Made by a program: the position numbers and the translations under genes. From Aquisalimonas sp007126095 (lineage in GTDB: Bacteria; Pseudomonadota; Gammaproteobacteria; Nitrococcales; Aquisalimonadaceae), in contig NZ_JBLWFT010000002.1 of assembly GCF_048323695.1 (NCBI RefSeq), positions 124,001-188,000 of the forward strand: a stretch of DNA of 64,000 nt, given 5' to 3'. The notes under the pieces are model-generated. The model ran no database searches and was not told the DNA's origin. It saw only the letters and a list, made by a program, of their open reading frames with translations. This document shows positions 48,958 to 57,690 of this stretch, in pieces (position 1 is the stretch's first letter; each line of letters opens with the position of its first letter).

Positions 48958-51081
48958 TCATCCTGCCACTGGCCCGTGCCGGGTCGTCTCCGGAGCGCCT
49001 TGCGCCGCGGGGATCAGCAGCTGAATGCGTGCCCCTTCCCCGGGCCCCGACCGGCAGGTCATGACGCCCCCGATATCGCGCATGAGTGATCCGGCGACGT
49101 TGAGCCGCTCCGCTTCCGGCGAGCCCGTGGTCTGGCGCGGCCCGGAATCCAGTTGCTGGCGCAGGGATTCAGGAAAACCCGGTCCACTATCTTCCAGCAG
49201 CACCTCAATGTAGCGTTCTCCGGCCATATGTACAAAACCGGAGGTACGTACGCTGATGGTGTCGTTACTGCGCAGGTGTTCGCCCATGGTGCGCAGAAGG
49301 TTCAGCAGGACCTGTCGCATCACCCCGGGCACGGGTGCCGCCGGGTCATCCAGGCTCCGGTCCAGGCTGACCTCGGGGCGGACCGTATCGGGCAGGGCAC
49401 CGGCTCTCTCGGCAAGTCGCATCACCGCGCGGATGAGGTCATTGACCCCTCGCGTCGTGGTGTCGGCCGTGGCCGATGTGTCAGCCCCGCGCAGGAGCGA
49501 GGCGAGTCGTCCTGCTTCCTCGCTCAGGGTGAGCACGCTGGGGTGGGCGGGATGGTCCGGTTCGAGCTGGGACTCCAGCACCGAGAGGTAATTCTGCATG
49601 ATGGACAGCGGGTCCGCCGCCGCTTGCACCAGCTCCTCCTGACGGAGGAACGAGCCCGCCGTCTCGTCCGCCTGATGCTCCTGCTGCTGCCGCACGCGCT
49701 GCTCCTCGACCAGAAGCGCCCGGCCCGCCTCGCTGGCGAAGGCCAGGAATAGCGGTGATTCATCCAGCAGTGCGGAGATCTGGTCGTAACGGATACCCAG
49801 CACCAGGATGCCGATGGCTTCGCCCGAGGGGCGCATGGGCAGGCAGAGCACGCCATCGGAGGGCATCTGCCCGCACAACTGGCGGTCCGCAATCGTGAGC
49901 GCGTCCCGCGCCTCGGGGTCCAGAGTATGGATCGGATGGTTATCGACCAGGCTCCGAGCCAGGAAACTGCGTTCGCGATCCAACGGCAGCGTCAGCTCCG
50001 TAAGCCGCTGGTCGGCGCCGTGCGGGGCGCGCACCTGCAACATGGTGCCATCGGGGCTGCGCTGCAGGCAGATCAGGTGGTTGATTCCGAACAGCAGTGC
50101 CACGTAACGGGCGATGCCGTTGATCGGGTTGCGGCCGTATAGATGGCGGCGCGCGTCCCCGATCAGGGCCGTCTGCCGCAGCTCCTGGCCGATGGCGCTG
50201 TCGCGACCCGTCGCGGCGGCCACGGGGGGCTCGCCGCCGTGACCGGTTTCCAAAGCGGAGGACAGGCACTCGCGCTCGGCGGCGGCATTGGCCATGACAC
50301 GCAGGCAGGCTGACGGACCCAGGTCGAAGAGGTGGCCGGCGCTGTGGCGCACGGTGGCGTCGGGCTCATGGCCGCACGCTGCCATTGGCCGTGCCACGGC
50401 CGTTGTGCGCACCAGTCCGTGGGCGTCAACCAGACTCTCCGGTGCCTCCTGCTGATAACGGACTGCATCCACCAGCAGCGCCGGCAGGCCCCAGCGCTCC
50501 AGCAGTTCGGCGCCAAGCGCCACGTGGTCGATGCCGAAATGCGCATGCTCCAGGGTGGGCAGGTGGTGATTGCCCTGGGCCGCGGTTTCCAGTACGCCGG
50601 GGTAGTCCTCGGGCAGTTGATGGGCTAGAACCAGTTGCCCGACATTGTGCAGCAGGCCGGCGAGATAGGCTTCCGCGGGGCGGGTGCTGCCGGTGTACTC
50701 GGCCAGCTGTCTGGCTACCGTCGCACAGGCGAGCGCCTGCTCCCAGACCCTGGGTAGCCACCGGTGCTGCCGGCCAGCGACCGCGCCGAAGAACTGCTGC
50801 ACGGTAGCGGCCAGGGCGAGGCTCTGCACCGTGTCCATCCCCAGGGCGTGGACTGCGGTGTCCAGGGAGGTGGGGCGGATGCGCCGCGCGAACACCGGCG
50901 CCGATGCCGCCGCTAACAGGCGGGCGCTGAGGATGCTGTCGCGGCCGATGGTTCTGCATGCATCGGCAGGCACAGCCTCATCGTCCCCGCAGAGTCGCAA
51001 CAAAGGCAACAGCAGGTCGGGAGGGCTGGGCAGTTCGTTGAGCCGTGCGCGCCGCAGCGCCTCGGCTGACCCATTCGTCAT
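48958..51081 (-). CDS. HDOD-GAF protein with degenerate histidine kinase domain
   Basis: 707 residues from the ATG at 51081. An HDOD domain (about 12-215; LSARLLAAASAPVF, AVHALGMDTVQSLAL, LAGLLHNVGQLVLAH) leads to a GAF-like region (about 320-460) and a kinase-like module. In the DHp-like helix the phospho-accepting His is replaced: the segment reads ELVQAAADPLSIMQNYL with Gln at 486 where HEVNNPL-type kinases have His. The N-box is also altered (LLRTMGEHL), while the G1 loop (EDSGPGFP) remains. It may be a signal-binding adaptor rather than a kinase. It follows aroK-like on the same strand. Confidence 0.8.
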   Translation of the reverse strand: MTNGSAEALRRARLNELPSPPDLLLPLLRLCGDDEAVPADACRTIGRDSILSARLLAAASAPVFARRIRPTSLDTAVHALGMDTVQSLALAATVQQFFGAVAGRQHRWLPRVWEQALACATVARQLAEYTGSTRPAEAYLAGLLHNVGQLVLAHQLPEDYPGVLETAAQGNHHLPTLEHAHFGIDHVALGAELLERWGLPALLVDAVRYQQEAPESLVDAHGLVRTTAVARPMAACGHEPDATVRHSAGHLFDLGPSACLRVMANAAAERECLSSALETGHGGEPPVAAATGRDSAIGQELRQTALIGDARRHLYGRNPINGIARYVALLFGINHLICLQRSPDGTMLQVRAPHGADQRLTELTLPLDRERSFLARSLVDNHPIHTLDPEARDALTIADRQLCGQMPSDGVLCLPMRPSGEAIGILVLGIRYDQISALLDESPLFLAFASEAGRALLVEEQRVRQQQEHQADETAGSFLRQEELVQAAADPLSIMQNYLSVLESQLEPDHPAHPSVLTLSEEAGRLASLLRGADTSATADTTTRGVNDLIRAVMRLAERAGALPDTVRPEVSLDRSLDDPAAPVPGVMRQVLLNLLRTMGEHLRSNDTISVRTSGFVHMAGERYIEVLLEDSGPGFPESLRQQLDSGPRQTTGSPEAERLNVAGSLMRDIGGVMTCRSGPGEGARIQLLIPAAQGAPETTRHGPVAG

Positions 51082-51113
51082 GGGTGCTACTGTTGGACAA
51101 TCGTCCAGTGCCG

Positions 51114-51629
51114 TCAAGTCCCCGTTTGTGCGGAAAGTCTGGCAACTATCGCTGCACTGATCTCCTGGGGCGAGAGACCGTCGCAGTCGATGCGGAGGGT
51201 GGCATGGCGCTCATACAGCGGCAGGCGCTCCGCTGCCAGGTCGGCGAGGCCCTGGTCCGGGCGCATTGCGAGGCCTCGTTGGTCCCCGCTACCCACCCGT
51301 TCTTTCAGGGTCTCCAGCGGAAGATCCAGCCAGATGACCGGGCCGAGCCGCTCCAGGGCGCACATGGCGGTTTCGCTGTAGACCATGGAGCCCCCGGTGG
51401 CGATGACCGTATTCCGGCAGTCCAGCTTGAGAGCCTCTTCCGCCTCGGCGCGCAGTACGCCCTCCGGGCCTTCCGTGTCGACGATCGCCTGCAGGGTGAC
51501 GCCGCGCCGTTGCTCCACCAGCGCATCCGTATCCACGAAGGCCATGTCGAGGGCGTGAGCCAGCACCCGGCCGACAGTGCTTTTGCCGCTGCCGGGCATG
51601 CCGATGAGGATGAGGTTGTGGGTGTCCAT
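51114..51629 (-). CDS. aroK: shikimate kinase
   Basis: 171 residues of typical length. Walker A is GMPGSGKSTVGRVLA, the shikimate-binding DTD is in FVDTDALVEQRRG, TGGSMVY supplies the substrate arginine-equivalent loop GG, and RLPLYE holds a conserved lid Arg. It phosphorylates shikimate in aromatic amino acid synthesis. It is not next to aroB here, so a second copy elsewhere is possible, and the exact paralogue (AroK or AroL) is not certain. Confidence 0.85.
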   Translation of the reverse strand: MDTHNLILIGMPGSGKSTVGRVLAHALDMAFVDTDALVEQRRGVTLQAIVDTEGPEGVLRAEAEEALKLDCRNTVIATGGSMVYSETAMCALERLGPVIWLDLPLETLKERVGSGDQRGLAMRPDQGLADLAAERLPLYERHATLRIDCDGLSPQEISAAIVARLSAQTGT

Positions 51630-51746
51630 AAGGGAGAACCCGTTGGCCGTATCGTGTGCTGTCGCAGCCTATGATGACCTGCGGCGGTAGTATAACGTGC
51701 GGCTTAACGCTGCTCGACGACAAGAATGAAGCAATGGGAGACAGCC

Positions 51747-52328
51747 ATGACAAGGAAACTGCTGTTCATTGGAGTGATTGCGGCCGCGCTGGTTCTGGCG
51801 GGCTGCGCGCAGACCTCGCAACAACTGCGGCTCGGTCCCCAGGCGGAGGTGCCCGAGAGCAGTATCGGCGATGGTCACCAAGTGGCCGTGCGTGTCGAGG
51901 ATCAGCGCGACGACAGGGTGCTGGGCTATCTGGAGAACCGTGATCGCGAACCTGGCGAACTCACCAGCGCCGTGGAGCTGCGTCACGTGGTGATGGATGC
52001 GCTGGAGAAAGCGCTGGAGCGCAACGGCTTCACGGTCGTGGACTGGAGCGACGAAGCGCCGCGGCGCCTCAAGGTCCAGATCATTGATGTTGAGCACAAT
52101 GTCTCGGCCGCAGTCCCGCGCGATGTGGAAACGCGGGTGGAACTGCGCTCCGAGGCCCACCGCGACGGCAGTCGCGTGACCGGGCGCACCACTGCCCGAG
52201 GCAGTGACCAGGTCACTCACCGCCCGGACGCCGACGACAACGCACGCTACCTCGATGGCGTCATCGCGCGGGCACTGGAGCGTCTCGTTACCGTTGATCT
52301 GCTGGATTTCCTGACCGACGAAGAGTGA
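51747..52328 (+). CDS. YajG-family outer-membrane lipoprotein
   Basis: 193 residues from the ATG at 51747 with GGGAGAC upstream. Lipoprotein signal LFIGVIAAALVLAGC with Cys at 19. The mature domain has DGHQVAVRVEDQRDDRVLGYLENRD, ALEKALERNGFTV and ARGSDQVTHRP, consistent with YajG. Function unknown; envelope stress links exist for homologues. A hairpin at 52376-52397 follows. Confidence 0.82.
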   Translation: MTRKLLFIGVIAAALVLAGCAQTSQQLRLGPQAEVPESSIGDGHQVAVRVEDQRDDRVLGYLENRDREPGELTSAVELRHVVMDALEKALERNGFTVVDWSDEAPRRLKVQIIDVEHNVSAAVPRDVETRVELRSEAHRDGSRVTGRTTARGSDQVTHRPDADDNARYLDGVIARALERLVTVDLLDFLTDEE

Positions 52329-52375
52329 CCGGCGGTCTTGATCGGGAACCCTGGCCGGCCCGGGGCGTCAAATGG

Positions 52376-52397
52376 AGGCTGACCGTTAGGTCAGCCT
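52376..52397 (+). terminator. hairpin after the YajG-like gene
   Basis: A nine-base-pair perfect stem (AGGCTGACC at 52376-52384 with GGTCAGCCT at 52389-52397) around GTTA, followed by TTACC. It could terminate the YajG-like transcript or act as a leader element or operator for the DUF3108-like gene that starts at 52415. The U-tract is short. Confidence 0.6.
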
Positions 52398-52414
52398 TTA
52401 CCAAGGAGACGTGC

Positions 52415-53182
52415 ATGGGCATGCGAGCGGTCGTGACGATGGCGCTGGCGCTGGCACTGTCCCCCGTTGCAGGGGGGGTGGCGGACGAGCCGGTGGAGTC
52501 CGGCGCCGACGGTATTCCGGAGTTCAGCGCCGATTACGAACTCCGGCGCAACAATACCCGGGCGGCGCGCCTGACGCGGACGCTGAGCTGCGATGGCGCC
52601 GCCTGCGAGTTCCGCTCCGAGGGGCGCACCGTCGGGATTGCCGACCTGCTGCTGCGCGGCCGGATCAATGAGTTCACCCGCTTCCGCCTGGACGGCAACG
52701 GCGGGCTGCAGCCGCGCGACTACTCCTACCGTCAGCGCGCCCGTGGTGATAACGACGAGTACGTGCGGCTGTTCTTCAATCCCGCCTCCGGCCGGGTGAC
52801 CAGCCGTGGCGATGACGCGTGGGAATCCCATGTCGACGGCGAAGTGATGGACGAACTTCTCTCCCAGCTCCGGCTCATGCTGGCGGTGCGCGCCGGCGAG
52901 ACGGCCATGGACTTCAGTGTGGTGGAGGGCGACGGCGAGGAGGACGTGTACCGCTTCGAGGTCGTCGGCACCGAGACGCTGGAGATTGAGGCCGGCACGT
53001 TCGAGACCGTCAAGGTGCAGCGTGTGGGAGGGTCGGAGCGCCGGACCACGGAAATGTGGTTTGCCCCGGAACTGGAGTACATCCCTCTGGTCGTGCGCCA
53101 GGAACGCCGGGGAGGCGAGAGCTACACGGCGACCCTCACCGAGATTCTGGAGCAGCCGCGGGTCCATCGTCCCGATCAGTGA
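52415..53182 (+). CDS. secreted DUF3108-family protein
   Basis: 255 residues from the ATG at 52415 with AAGGAG upstream. A signal peptide (MGMRAVVTMALALALSPVAGGVA) leads into a beta-rich domain with FSADYELRRNNTRAARLTRTLS, EDVYRFEVVGTETLEIEAGTFETVKVQRV and TTEMWFAPELEYIPLVVRQERRG. The latter two segments are characteristic of DUF3108, a periplasmic beta-barrel-like family of unknown function. It converges with the PQQ-dehydrogenase-like gene. Confidence 0.85.
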   Translation: MGMRAVVTMALALALSPVAGGVADEPVESGADGIPEFSADYELRRNNTRAARLTRTLSCDGAACEFRSEGRTVGIADLLLRGRINEFTRFRLDGNGGLQPRDYSYRQRARGDNDEYVRLFFNPASGRVTSRGDDAWESHVDGEVMDELLSQLRLMLAVRAGETAMDFSVVEGDGEEDVYRFEVVGTETLEIEAGTFETVKVQRVGGSERRTTEMWFAPELEYIPLVVRQERRGGESYTATLTEILEQPRVHRPDQ

Positions 53183-53188
53183 AGGCGT

Positions 53189-54403
53189 TCAGTCGTCATT
53201 GCCGCCGTGGTATTCCACGCGCCAGATCGTGCCGTTCTGGCCGTCGGAGATGAACAGGCTGCCGTCGGGGCCCTGAGCCAGGCTCAGCATGCGCTGCGGG
53301 CTGGAGCCGTCACCATCGGCGAAGCCGGCCGCAAACCGCTTCTGGCTGCCTGCGGGGTGGCCCTTCTCGTCCAGCGGCACAAGGTCCACCCGCGCTTCCG
53401 CATCGGCACCGCCGCTGCCGTTGAACGCGAGGAATGCCGCACGCCGATAGGTTTCCGGGAACTGGTGGCCTCCGTAGAACAGCAGCGCTGTTGGCCCTGT
53501 CCCGCCTGACAGTGGGTGCAACGGCTGCTGGAACGGCGTGCAGCCCTGTTCGCTCATGCCATCGCCGCCATAGGCAATGGTCTGCAGATAGCGGTCCAGT
53601 GCGGCGCTGAAAATGCAGTACGGCCAGCCGAAATCGCTATTTGCCTGCACTCGGAGCACCGCGTTTGCCGACGCGCCGTCCGCGTCATTGGCCGGCGGCG
53701 TCGTGTCGACGGCGTAGAGGTAATCATCGCGGGCGTTCCAGTGCATGGCGGTGGCATCCCGGATCCCGGCGGCGAACCGCGTCTCCCGGTTCGGGCTCTG
53801 ACCTGTCTCACGGGTGGCGAAGCGCCATATCCCGCCGGCGCGCTCGCGCTCCTGGCAGGGGTCCTGGCCTGCGGCGTCGCCTTCGTCTGCCTCGCAGTAC
53901 CGGGTATCCGCCGCGATGCCGACGTAGAGTACGTCCTCCCGGACAACCAGGGCGCGGGGGCGCGCGCTGTCCGCCAGGTCGTGGGCGATCACCCGCGGTG
54001 TATCGCCCGGGCCGAGGCGGGTCGGATGCAGCGGCGAGCTGAGAATCCTTTGGCGCTCACTGACATACAGGCGGTCGTCTTGCAGAGCGAGGCCGGTGGC
54101 GCCCCGCTCCCCGAACGTGACCTGCTCGTCCAGCACGCCGTCATCCGTGGTGTCACGCAGGCCAACAATGCCCCCGTGCCTGTCTTCAGTATCCTGCACC
54201 GCGGCGTAGACGTCCCCCTCGCCGGTGACCGCCATCTGTCCCAGCGGCCCCAGACCCGAGGCCACTTCCTGGGCGCAGAACCCGTCTGGCAGTGACAGTT
54301 CGCTGTCGTCCTGCTCGCCGCAGCGGTCCGGTTCATCGCCTGCGGCGCTGGACAGCGCCAGGCACACCAGCACGATGGGAATCATCCCGGATGTTCTTGT
54401 CAT
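53189..54403 (-). CDS. secreted PQQ-dependent sugar dehydrogenase-like protein
   Basis: 404 residues from the ATG at 54403 with GGGAGGGG upstream. Signal peptide IPIVLVCLALSSAAG, then a six-bladed beta-propeller: GIWRFATRE, GIRDATAMHWN, ANSDFGWPYC, GPTALLFYGGHQFPE and PDGSLFISDGQNGTIWRVEY. Members of this family oxidise sugars or sorbosone with PQQ; the expected PQQ-binding Arg and His are not all verifiable by eye. Periplasmic. No PQQ biosynthesis genes are in the window. Confidence 0.85.
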   Translation of the reverse strand: MTRTSGMIPIVLVCLALSSAAGDEPDRCGEQDDSELSLPDGFCAQEVASGLGPLGQMAVTGEGDVYAAVQDTEDRHGGIVGLRDTTDDGVLDEQVTFGERGATGLALQDDRLYVSERQRILSSPLHPTRLGPGDTPRVIAHDLADSARPRALVVREDVLYVGIAADTRYCEADEGDAAGQDPCQERERAGGIWRFATRETGQSPNRETRFAAGIRDATAMHWNARDDYLYAVDTTPPANDADGASANAVLRVQANSDFGWPYCIFSAALDRYLQTIAYGGDGMSEQGCTPFQQPLHPLSGGTGPTALLFYGGHQFPETYRRAAFLAFNGSGGADAEARVDLVPLDEKGHPAGSQKRFAAGFADGDGSSPQRMLSLAQGPDGSLFISDGQNGTIWRVEYHGGNDD

Positions 54404-54457
54404 TTCCCCTCCCGGCGCGCCCGCTGCCGACACCGGCGTGTTCCCGATGTCAGCCGT

Positions 54458-55261
54458 TCAGGTGGCGAAGCGGTGAACGCGCTCGCAGTCGCGCCCGGTC
54501 CGTTCGACGATGGACAGGGCGTAGTCGCCATCCCCCGGATTCACGACACCGAAACAGGCCCCTGTATCCAGGCAGACGTGGGATCGCCGTCGCCTGACTT
54601 TCGGCTCCGGGGTGTGACCGCAATAGGTTGTCGAAAGTCCGCGCTGGCTGCGTGGTACACCCGGGGCCCAGCCGGACATGAGCTGTCGGGTCCATATCAG
54701 TGGATCCAGCGCCACTCCGGGCAGCCCGGCGTCGATCTCTGCATCGGTAACCACCGGCGTGTTCCGGCCAGCCGGCAGTTCCGCATGAACCAGATGATAG
54801 CGTTCCCGGCCGGTCCCGACGACCAGCAGGTGAGGGAGCGCTGCGGCCCGCTGCAGAAGGGTTGCCAAGTCCGGGTCCGACGCCACGTGCCCGGGACCGT
54901 GAAACCAGCTGCCTCCATTGGCCTGGTGCATGTCCCTGGCGCTGAGGTCGCGGTCGTCCGAAAGAAAGCGTGCCACTAGCATGGCTTCGTGGTTTCCGGT
55001 GACGGCATGGAACCAGGGTTCGAGCAGCAGCCCCAGGCAGGCCGGCGAGTCCGGGCCGCGATCCACCAGGTCGCCTACCGACAGCAAGCGGTCTGTCGCC
55101 GGGTTGAACTCCAGGGCGTGCAGCGCCTGGTCGAGCAGTGCGCGGCAGCCGTGCAGATCACCAACCACCAGATCACGACCAGCGGTGTTGCCGGGCAGGT
55201 GGCGGATGCGAATCTCGTCGCTGCCCTGTTGTTGAGGCAGCTTGTCCGGTGTGGCGGGCAT
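54458..55261 (-). CDS. PPP-family metallophosphatase
   Basis: 267 residues from the ATG at 55261 (MPATPDKL). The three PPP-type motifs are intact: VVGDLHGC, SVGDLVDRGPDS and VTGNHEAM, with a later HAELPAG and CGHTPEP supplying metal histidines. It may be a serine/threonine phosphatase or a bis(5'-nucleosyl)-tetraphosphatase; its length is close to ApaH (about 280) but the C-terminal ApaH signature is not clear. It is divergent from the chalcone-isomerase-like gene. Confidence 0.8.
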   Translation of the reverse strand: MPATPDKLPQQQGSDEIRIRHLPGNTAGRDLVVGDLHGCRALLDQALHALEFNPATDRLLSVGDLVDRGPDSPACLGLLLEPWFHAVTGNHEAMLVARFLSDDRDLSARDMHQANGGSWFHGPGHVASDPDLATLLQRAAALPHLLVVGTGRERYHLVHAELPAGRNTPVVTDAEIDAGLPGVALDPLIWTRQLMSGWAPGVPRSQRGLSTTYCGHTPEPKVRRRRSHVCLDTGACFGVVNPGDGDYALSIVERTGRDCERVHRFAT

Positions 55262-55339
55262 GAATCGGGTGCGTCCCTGTGGCCGTGATCGTACACCCTG
55301 CGGACCACGCCGTGGCCACCCGGGTTCCATGGGTTACTG

Positions 55340-55371
55340 TGTGTATATAAAAAGTAAACAGCTTGTATAAT
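55340..55371 (+). promoter_or_regulatory. AT-rich promoter region of the chalcone-isomerase-like gene
   Basis: This stretch is far more AT-rich than its surroundings. It holds TATAAT (55366-55371), and GTATAT 17 bases upstream as a weak -35. The divergent phosphatase gene may share the region. Confidence 0.5.
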
Positions 55372-55421
55372 TAATTGCCGGATTCCAGTGCCCTTCCACC
55401 CGCTTGCAAAAGGACAGTCCC

Positions 55422-56003
55422 ATGACGTCATCACGGTTGTTTGTCACTGCTGCCCTGGTGGCGCTGCTGCTCACCGGACCCGTGGCGGCGGAGTCGGTTA
55501 CCAGCCAGGGCGTCGATATTCCCCGGGAGACGGAGGTCGACGGTGAGCGGCTGACGCTGTTCGGTCACGGCGTTGCCCGTTATGCCCGCATCTTCCGCGT
55601 CTACGTGGCCGCCCTTTACGGGCCGGAGGATGTGGCGCCCGAGGACCTGCTGGACAGCAACGTGCCCCGGCGCCTGGAGATTACCTACCTGCGTAACGTA
55701 GGCGCCGACGACATCCGGGAGGCCACCCGCGTCGTGCTGGAGGATCAGTACTCCGAGTCGGAGCGGGATGCGCTCATGGAGCGGTTCGAGCGCTTCAACG
55801 CGCTATACGAGGACGTCGGCGACGGGGATCAATACGTCTACGCGTATCGGCCCGAGGGCGAGGAGTCACGGCTGTACCTCAACGGCGAGCTCCAGGGCAC
55901 GGAATCCGGTGAGGACTTCGCCCGCGCCTATCTCGGCATCTGGCTGCGCGATGACGCCCTGTCCACCAGCCTCAGGGACGAGCTGCTGTTCGGCAAGCGA
56001 TGA
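55422..56003 (+). CDS. secreted chalcone-isomerase-like protein
   Basis: 193 residues from the ATG at 55422 with AAGGACAG upstream. Signal peptide LFVTAALVALLLTGPVAA. The rest fits the bacterial chalcone-isomerase-like family: LFGHGVARYARIFRVYVAALYGPEDV, PRRLEITYLRNVGADDIREATRVVLEDQ and a FARAYLGIWL end. Most bacterial members are not flavonoid enzymes and probably bind a fatty acid. A homologue class is often found in light- or singlet-oxygen-responsive regulons, but no such partner is here. Confidence 0.8.
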   Translation: MTSSRLFVTAALVALLLTGPVAAESVTSQGVDIPRETEVDGERLTLFGHGVARYARIFRVYVAALYGPEDVAPEDLLDSNVPRRLEITYLRNVGADDIREATRVVLEDQYSESERDALMERFERFNALYEDVGDGDQYVYAYRPEGEESRLYLNGELQGTESGEDFARAYLGIWLRDDALSTSLRDELLFGKR

Positions 56004-56094
56004 CATCGGCCGACGCTTGCCGGTCATCGACCTGTCATCGTGGGCCGCTTATGCTGGAGTGACCCGCAGTGGCCGATCGAGGCAAGGAGGTGAG

Positions 56095-57489
56095 ATGGCT
56101 GACAGTGACCGGCGCGAGCGCCGTGCCTACGTGCTCGACACGAACGTCCTGATCCACGACCCGGCGGCCCCTTACAAGTTCAAGGAGCACAGCGTCCTCA
56201 TTCCGATGACGGTGCTGGAGGAACTGGACAAGCTCAAGAGCGGCACCACCGATACGTCCCGCAGCGCCCGCCAGGCGACCCGCAATCTCGGCGCCCTGCT
56301 GGATCGTGTGGATCAGAACGCCGTCGCCGACGGGGTGCCGGTGGGCGAGCCACCGGACCCGGAGCTGCCCGTCGGCCGCCTCTACTTCCTGTTGCCCGAG
56401 TCCGGGGCGGGGGTGCCCGGGCTCAGCGAACAGTCCGCCGACAATCGCATCATCGCCGAGCTCCGTGAAGCGCAGCGGACGCGCACGGACGAGTTGGTGG
56501 TGCTGGTCAGCAAGGACGTGAACCTGCGCGTGAAGTGCGCCGCCCTGGGCATCCCCGTCGAGGACTACCGCAACGACCAGGTGCTCGACGACATCGACGC
56601 CATGGCCGCAGGCGTCCACGTTGCGGGCAGCGGGTTCTGGGACACGTTGGATGCGCAGGTGGAGTCGTGGCAGGAGGGGGGGCGCAGTTACTACCGCGTC
56701 ACCGGGCCCGCGGTTGCGGACTGGCACCCCGGGATGCTGCTCTGCGAGACGGAGCAGGGCGGCTTCGAGGCGGTGGTGCGTGACAACGACGGCGAGACCG
56801 CACTACTGGAAGTCTGCCGCAACCACCGCGGCGACCGCGGTGGGATCTGGGGCGTGGCGGCCCGCAATGCGCGGCAGAACTTCGGCCTCAACATTCTTCT
56901 GGACCCGTCCATCGATCTGGTGACCATTGCCGGCCCGGCCGGAACCGGCAAGACGTACATGGCGCTCGCCGCCGGGCTGCATCAGGTTTACGAAGACCGC
57001 CGTTTCGAGCGAATCATCGTCACCCGCGAAGCGGTGCCCATGGGCGAGAACATCGGCTTTCTGCCCGGTACGGAAGAGGAGAAGATGGCGCCGTGGATGG
57101 GCGGCATTCAGGACAACCTGGAGGAGCTCCTGCGCGCCGAGGACAGCTGGAGCGCCGCCGCCGGCAAGGACATGCTGGCGGGGCGGATCCTGTTCCGGTC
57201 GCCGGTGTTCATGCGCGGCAGGACATTCAACGACACGTTCCTGATCATCGACGAAGCGCAGAACCTCTCGCCCAAGCAGATCAAGAGCCTGGTCACGCGC
57301 GCGGGGCGGGGGACGAAGATCATCTGCCTCGGTAACGTGCGCCAGATCGACAGCCCCTATCTAACGGAGACCACCTGCGGGCTCACCTATCTGGTGCAGC
57401 GGTTCCGCCGCTGGCCGCATGCGGCCCACGTCACCCTGCAGGACGTGGAGCGCTCGCGTCTGGCACTGCAGGCGGAGGAGCTGCTGTAA
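56095..57489 (+). CDS. PIN-PhoH fusion protein (PhoH-like ATPase)
   Basis: 464 residues from the ATG at 56095 with AAGGAGGTG upstream. An N-terminal PIN nuclease domain (about 12-160; YVLDTNVLIHDP, EELDKLKSG, VLVSKDVNLRVKC) is followed by a PhoH/NTPase domain with Walker A GPAGTGKTYMAL and Walker B FLIIDEAQNLSPKQIKSL. The PIN acidic residues are present. It is a probable RNA helicase-nuclease acting in RNA turnover. Confidence 0.93.
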   Translation: MADSDRRERRAYVLDTNVLIHDPAAPYKFKEHSVLIPMTVLEELDKLKSGTTDTSRSARQATRNLGALLDRVDQNAVADGVPVGEPPDPELPVGRLYFLLPESGAGVPGLSEQSADNRIIAELREAQRTRTDELVVLVSKDVNLRVKCAALGIPVEDYRNDQVLDDIDAMAAGVHVAGSGFWDTLDAQVESWQEGGRSYYRVTGPAVADWHPGMLLCETEQGGFEAVVRDNDGETALLEVCRNHRGDRGGIWGVAARNARQNFGLNILLDPSIDLVTIAGPAGTGKTYMALAAGLHQVYEDRRFERIIVTREAVPMGENIGFLPGTEEEKMAPWMGGIQDNLEELLRAEDSWSAAAGKDMLAGRILFRSPVFMRGRTFNDTFLIIDEAQNLSPKQIKSLVTRAGRGTKIICLGNVRQIDSPYLTETTCGLTYLVQRFRRWPHAAHVTLQDVERSRLALQAEELL

Positions 57490-57538
57490 TGGGCGGGGGC
57501 GCCGCGGTTGCGCGTTGCCGGCGGGGTCGTGTCTCGAT

Positions 57539-57562
57539 GGTGGATCTGAAGATCCACCCTAC
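57539..57562 (-). repeat. REP-like hairpin unit 1 (reverse orientation)
   Basis: An inverted repeat with stem GGTGGATCT/AGATCCACC and a CTAC end. Read on the minus strand it matches the two other units except for a compensating C-to-T and G-to-A change in the stem, which keeps pairing intact. Confidence 0.75.
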
Positions 57563-57593
57563 GTCCGTCTACAGATCAGGAGCCGCGGCAACC

Positions 57594-57617
57594 GTAGGGT
57601 GGACCTTCAGGTCCACC
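57594..57617 (+). repeat. REP-like hairpin unit 2
   Basis: GTAGGGTGGACC, a short central TTCA and GGTCCACC. The stem pairs over nine bases. It lies about 55 bases after unit 1 and is identical to unit 3. Confidence 0.8.
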
Positions 57618-57654
57618 GGCGGGCCGGCCAACCCCGACACGACAAACCCAACAC

Positions 57655-57678
57655 GTAGGGTGGACCTTCAGGTCCACC
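57655..57678 (+). repeat. REP-like hairpin unit 3
   Basis: Identical to unit 2 and 61 bases downstream. The three units fill the 200-base gap between phoH and lipA; no ORF or promoter was seen in it. It may also act as terminator for the convergent genes. Confidence 0.8.
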
Positions 57679-57690
57679 ACGACCCGTGCA

